Of a stretch of 64,000 nt of DNA, positions 62,901-64,000 are shown piece after piece. The translations under genes and the position numbers were made by a program. Location of the stretch: contig NZ_JIBE01000004.1 in assembly GCF_000620465.1 (NCBI RefSeq), positions 496,001-560,000 of the forward strand, read 5' to 3'. The stretch's first letter is position 1. Every line of letters begins with the position of its first letter. The notes beneath the pieces were generated by a model. It did no database searches, was not told where the DNA came from, and saw only the letters and a program-made list of their open reading frames with translations. The stretch comes from Ralstonia sp. UNC404CL21Col. Lineage in GTDB: Bacteria > Pseudomonadota > Gammaproteobacteria > Burkholderiales > Burkholderiaceae.

Positions 62901-64000
62901 GGCAAACGTGCGCCCCACTCCAGCGTGCGAGCGAGACCCGCGGCGCCGGCCGCCGCCACCATCAGCTCCGTGCCGATCGCCTCCCCCGACGTCAGCGAGC
63001 GGCCGTGCCCCGCCATGTTTGCAAGATTGGCCAGTCCCAGCGTGGCTGTGGGCAACGCGATCAGCAATTCCGCCGCCAGGCCCACAGGCCCCGTCGACAG
63101 CGCAGCCACCACGCCCAGGGCCAGGCCACCGATCAGCATCGGAATGCCCGTCGCGTCGTTGATGTCATCCAGGGTCGAGTTGATGTGGCCGGCCACCGTC
63201 TCCATGGCAATGGCGCCATTGGCACCGCTGCGCGCAACGTTGCCCCCTTTCGGCATGACCAGGCGGTCCTTGGTCGTCAATGCGGTCTGCGTGCGGAAAT
63301 CTTCCAAGGTGCTGGATGTGGCCGTCGGGTCGTCGGCGCTGCCGCCGCGGCTGCCGACGTAGAACGTGGTACCCCGGTCGCCCTGCACGCGCACGAGCGC
63401 CATCTGCGTCTGCCCGGACTGCTCGCCATAAGCGCGCATGGGCATGACGGTGAGCGACCACCGCTCTCGAGGCGCGCGGTTTCTGAACGCCGTGGCGTCG
63501 GCCTCCCGGATGCCATTTGCAATCGCCGTGTCGAACGCGCCGATGACGTTGCCCGCATCGGCCAAGCGGTCGCCGGTAAACCACTCCGTGGCTGCATCGA
63601 TGGGCGCTCCTGGCGTGTTGAGCCATTGCTCCACGCGGTTGGCGCGCGCCTGGGCATCGGTCGACGTACCGATGTTCGTCATGCCGAGCGACAGGCCCAG
63701 CGCATTGTGGAAAGCGGTCGACCCGGGCGTATAAGGGGTCTCGCTGATACGTCCCACCAGCGTTTGCAACTGCCCTTCCGCAGCATGGTCGGGAAGCGCC
63801 TGATAAGCGGCCCATTGTGTCTTCGCATACGACGCCCGGTCGTCACGGGTCAGGTAGCCCTTGCCGGACACGAAGGATTGCAGCCCGCCCTGGTAGTAGT
63901 CATCCAGGCGCTGTGCCGCATCGGGGTCGACCGGCTTGAGCGCGGCGCGCAGCGCTTCGGGAAGCTGTTGGTCGCCGTTGGCGCCCATCTGCTGCGCGCT
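56966..64000 (-). CDS. Giant multidomain protein (more than 2,340 aa), 5' end beyond the window
   Basis: The frame runs 2,340 residues from the last in-window Met (63988), without a good ribosome site, and stays open to the edge. Visible regions: residues about 281-327, a Gly/Ala-rich hydrophobic stretch (GIPMLIGGLALGVVAALSTG) that could be a hairpin membrane segment; residues 660-664, an EEIVH motif followed by AQRH; residues about 1335-1445, a nucleotidyltransferase-like stretch (SEVAVVGNSVVDMLG to RDLELIRQHLYG); residues about 1520-1600, an HD-like motif with GHDGQLGHG at 1569; residues about 1800-1857, a Pro/Gly linker; then a helical, coiled C-terminus. The N-terminus resembles DUF4781-type proteins, uncertainly. 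A secreted toxin or effector is suggested, not shown. Confidence 0.8.
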   Translation of the reverse strand, partial: SAQQMGANGDQQLPEALRAALKPVDPDAAQRLDDYYQGGLQSFVSGKGYLTRDDRASYAKTQWAAYQALPDHAAEGQLQTLVGRISETPYTPGSTAFHNALGLSLGMTNIGTSTDAQARANRVEQWLNTPGAPIDAATEWFTGDRLADAGNVIGAFDTAIANGIREADATAFRNRAPRERWSLTVMPMRAYGEQSGQTQMALVRVQGDRGTTFYVGSRGGSADDPTATSSTLEDFRTQTALTTKDRLVMPKGGNVARSGANGAIAMETVAGHINSTLDDINDATGIPMLIGGLALGVVAALSTGPVGLAAELLIALPTATLGLANLANMAGHGRSLTSGEAIGTELMVAAAGAAGLARTLEWGARLPAAARSAAEAADVAGNASAVGRSGTEAVSSEVSGVHAAGAVDGVAAGAPAADLRPVLARAAQRLRAVAGVTGSLQAAQGLQQLAAVWDDPEQRDHALFMQVMNFAAMVGMAPLMGGVRALRERRAAARADTDASRTVPGHAGYAQLGESNIHVPPDMLARMHAEEAVSSADATRHADASGRGDTEIDLAVVHPHVEAGRTRALRADAIDIDVPASLRDREPALRELIGQATQASMSGGALSDCVDAVHLIHRPGQQGKVIGNTARMAFYVTDEGERIIEMDAAALDAPFEQRLTGLCEEIVHAQRHARRTALYGPRYSDNLSVNERTAMRLARIRALAFIAREVGFDDADWTGRLVHDDVFSKALSDAADAATRAEGKLLPEGIRRAWFEAGSGYDEPRQPEAETKEIKKAQAKRLGKGFTALCFSLAEKLALFHAENASQANPFAPLDMQKMVRMPLSDVLFDENQLPRNVLPDGVTGFSLLQAMRYVDTLRGRFASMAPVGKQDMLPSMPFQEALLPIPDGDHQASINDNLAIPVGEYGEQLSADIMRASVVMKNAARRLLAHEVLQMQTKDGELIAHTDLGTAMGVFLDGIDSVANAAIQSLARKNGGPDDPIQALRLIIEHKIPDELALRFGFGALGPTLLQGRAYTDLIVWTDGKPVVNPKLKSAIRQQNNALTDDYAYTNKPMTGQGCPVRGIQVLSEAFLQIVESYAQQRDAGAFVPLEDVGQPKTPAPSRFTILSEEIPTAQLLRDHAAFNNVNLDLLDHAEKCLREVQLELIRAEGVVSDELRSRFLIAMHDQKLAESERAVILAAGALRTHLAQSGVPESITDNLLDIREVTGLLDDEALATYAMLIQRLNTRREEQQSVLADNQALRMDLVAIDQAGEGAGSESGGATGDTNGPSEGGPAEPGAAHDMPPPVIPPSDSSPLSLPGDEGGEGSRELRGIASSLTAAFDRDRDIHRSVRSLGLPQSEVAVVGNSVVDMLGYQADRPAQPTHLLVSEERYRALREGEGWTEQARPDGSRILTAAGFHVTTSWAGQALPDIHAAGSGYWDQGVRVADPSLAYAQMLRRQAPGDERDLELIRQHLYGTAALPPELLAAQLNFVRACMQPELRQRPELLVAARNLYVVNALFGRGEEEFLFYSGSAEINALAAAHGWAHSGLGVRDAQANIDMLDGRRVREGLPPLFSADDRVATAVGYAGHDGQLGHGRMATNPEGHDERVSADMVVRQLEAAGHTDPVFLETVYEGIMSTTFDEATRGQLIVPGGRHLHVQKLFHGTDLASLRRNTGLTTSIANSVENLSRRSAGFDRPLAQLIEHLNRELPAGSPPLVVTSMAHALELIQEHGDFPTTRMNGDASTLREDFADTLIGSSGFYRNHRHPDLWVMGDTQWQMQMGDELLALGTRVKEDPAFSIPAVLTEAQRYAADHAPETATHAGPDVPPGSPASGDDPEPPDPPTGGIRPTGTDPDPKPIGGPGGGAGTPELEAPSAPETAVNEDHLASKPGSEDEGIGAPDASPPQAEDGQAEQRDLARAVVTLIRAAIEHRRMPSELISKAQVRRAAGVVDALSRRLASPDAQWRGRLAGLAQQDRAFVQGILQDLRALTAPSALTNKAGENTHERYARLTRDLDVARRYLNTYSGYLQRAALSAGKPCALPPHLSLARSLAQTNTARDLLNAVQKRLEPVQPYSSRVEQRSATQLVLDGAALKIYSDPSLTTLPAKEQLRFADLAQRAQQLSRWLRTRDGVADERARAAYEGARNELAAAVQTYSKELAQRADLESSRLALLQRVYARDGSKPAEGASQTLSDKPHSIEDVISHIENAWEKLGQMIEELETVFNADASGMSDSAIHKLLRRAAARMAEATAEFGKTIEGYADASSASGLQESRSAFEKDGDQEVVVINKEPTVTQDLVATYKHMVRFMHDDLMKIDSLQDIDALDAPLSDLLGEMRHCEERLRSALVERTDETGGTQ

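Overview
The window looks like a chromosomal or chromid segment of a Ralstonia-type betaproteobacterium (Burkholderiaceae). The evidence is uniformly high GC, dense gene packing with many ATGA overlaps, an abundance of LysR and AraC regulators, and protein families typical of that group. This is inferred from gene content and sequence style, not from a database match. No rRNA, tRNA, insertion sequence, prophage or CRISPR array is visible.

Layout. 1-7591: housekeeping and accessory genes (a cut AraC regulator, an MdtD-like exporter with a divergent LysR gene, a membrane diguanylate cyclase, a glutathione transferase, RdgC, two small cytosolic proteins). 7604-12931: a tightly overlapped six-gene operon (ketopantoate-reductase-like, VOC, MaoC, CaiB, AroE, AroQ) with a divergent LysR gene; this gene set does not match a pathway I can name. 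13029-15762: small orphan genes and a 0.7-kb stretch without a convincing gene. 15823-19529: an LpxL-type acyltransferase, a small unknown and a large lipoprotein. 19558-20665: hairpins and terminators, a 14-unit 21-bp tandem array, a structured leader, and a 34-aa ORF coupled to a 92-aa protein.

20843-28765: arylamine N-acetyltransferase and a MarR-GNAT fusion with a clear operator, then a YtfQRT-YjfF-type sugar ABC transporter and a regulator that joins a LuxR-like autoinducer-binding-type domain to an AraC HTH. 28983-34946: a GntR-led cluster of AprA/AprB-like flavoprotein and ferredoxin, a HEAT-repeat protein, DUF971, and SsuA-like and ModA-like binding proteins, probably organosulfur related. 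34970-40523: assorted single genes.

40825-53984: a D-xylose oxidative (Weimberg) locus: uptake by XylFGH, epimerase, XylB dehydrogenase, XylC lactonase, XylD dehydratase and XylX second dehydratase, with XylR, LacI-type and IclR-type regulators and three candidate operators. These genes would take xylose to 2-oxoglutarate semialdehyde; the final dehydrogenase is not in the window. 54012-64000: an NCS2 nucleobase permease, an orphan 355-aa protein, and a convergent giant protein (more than 2,340 aa, running off the right edge). The giant protein has a central glycine-rich hydrophobic stretch, a nucleotidyltransferase-like region, an HD-like motif and a coiled C-terminus; it is the strongest candidate here for an undescribed toxin or effector.
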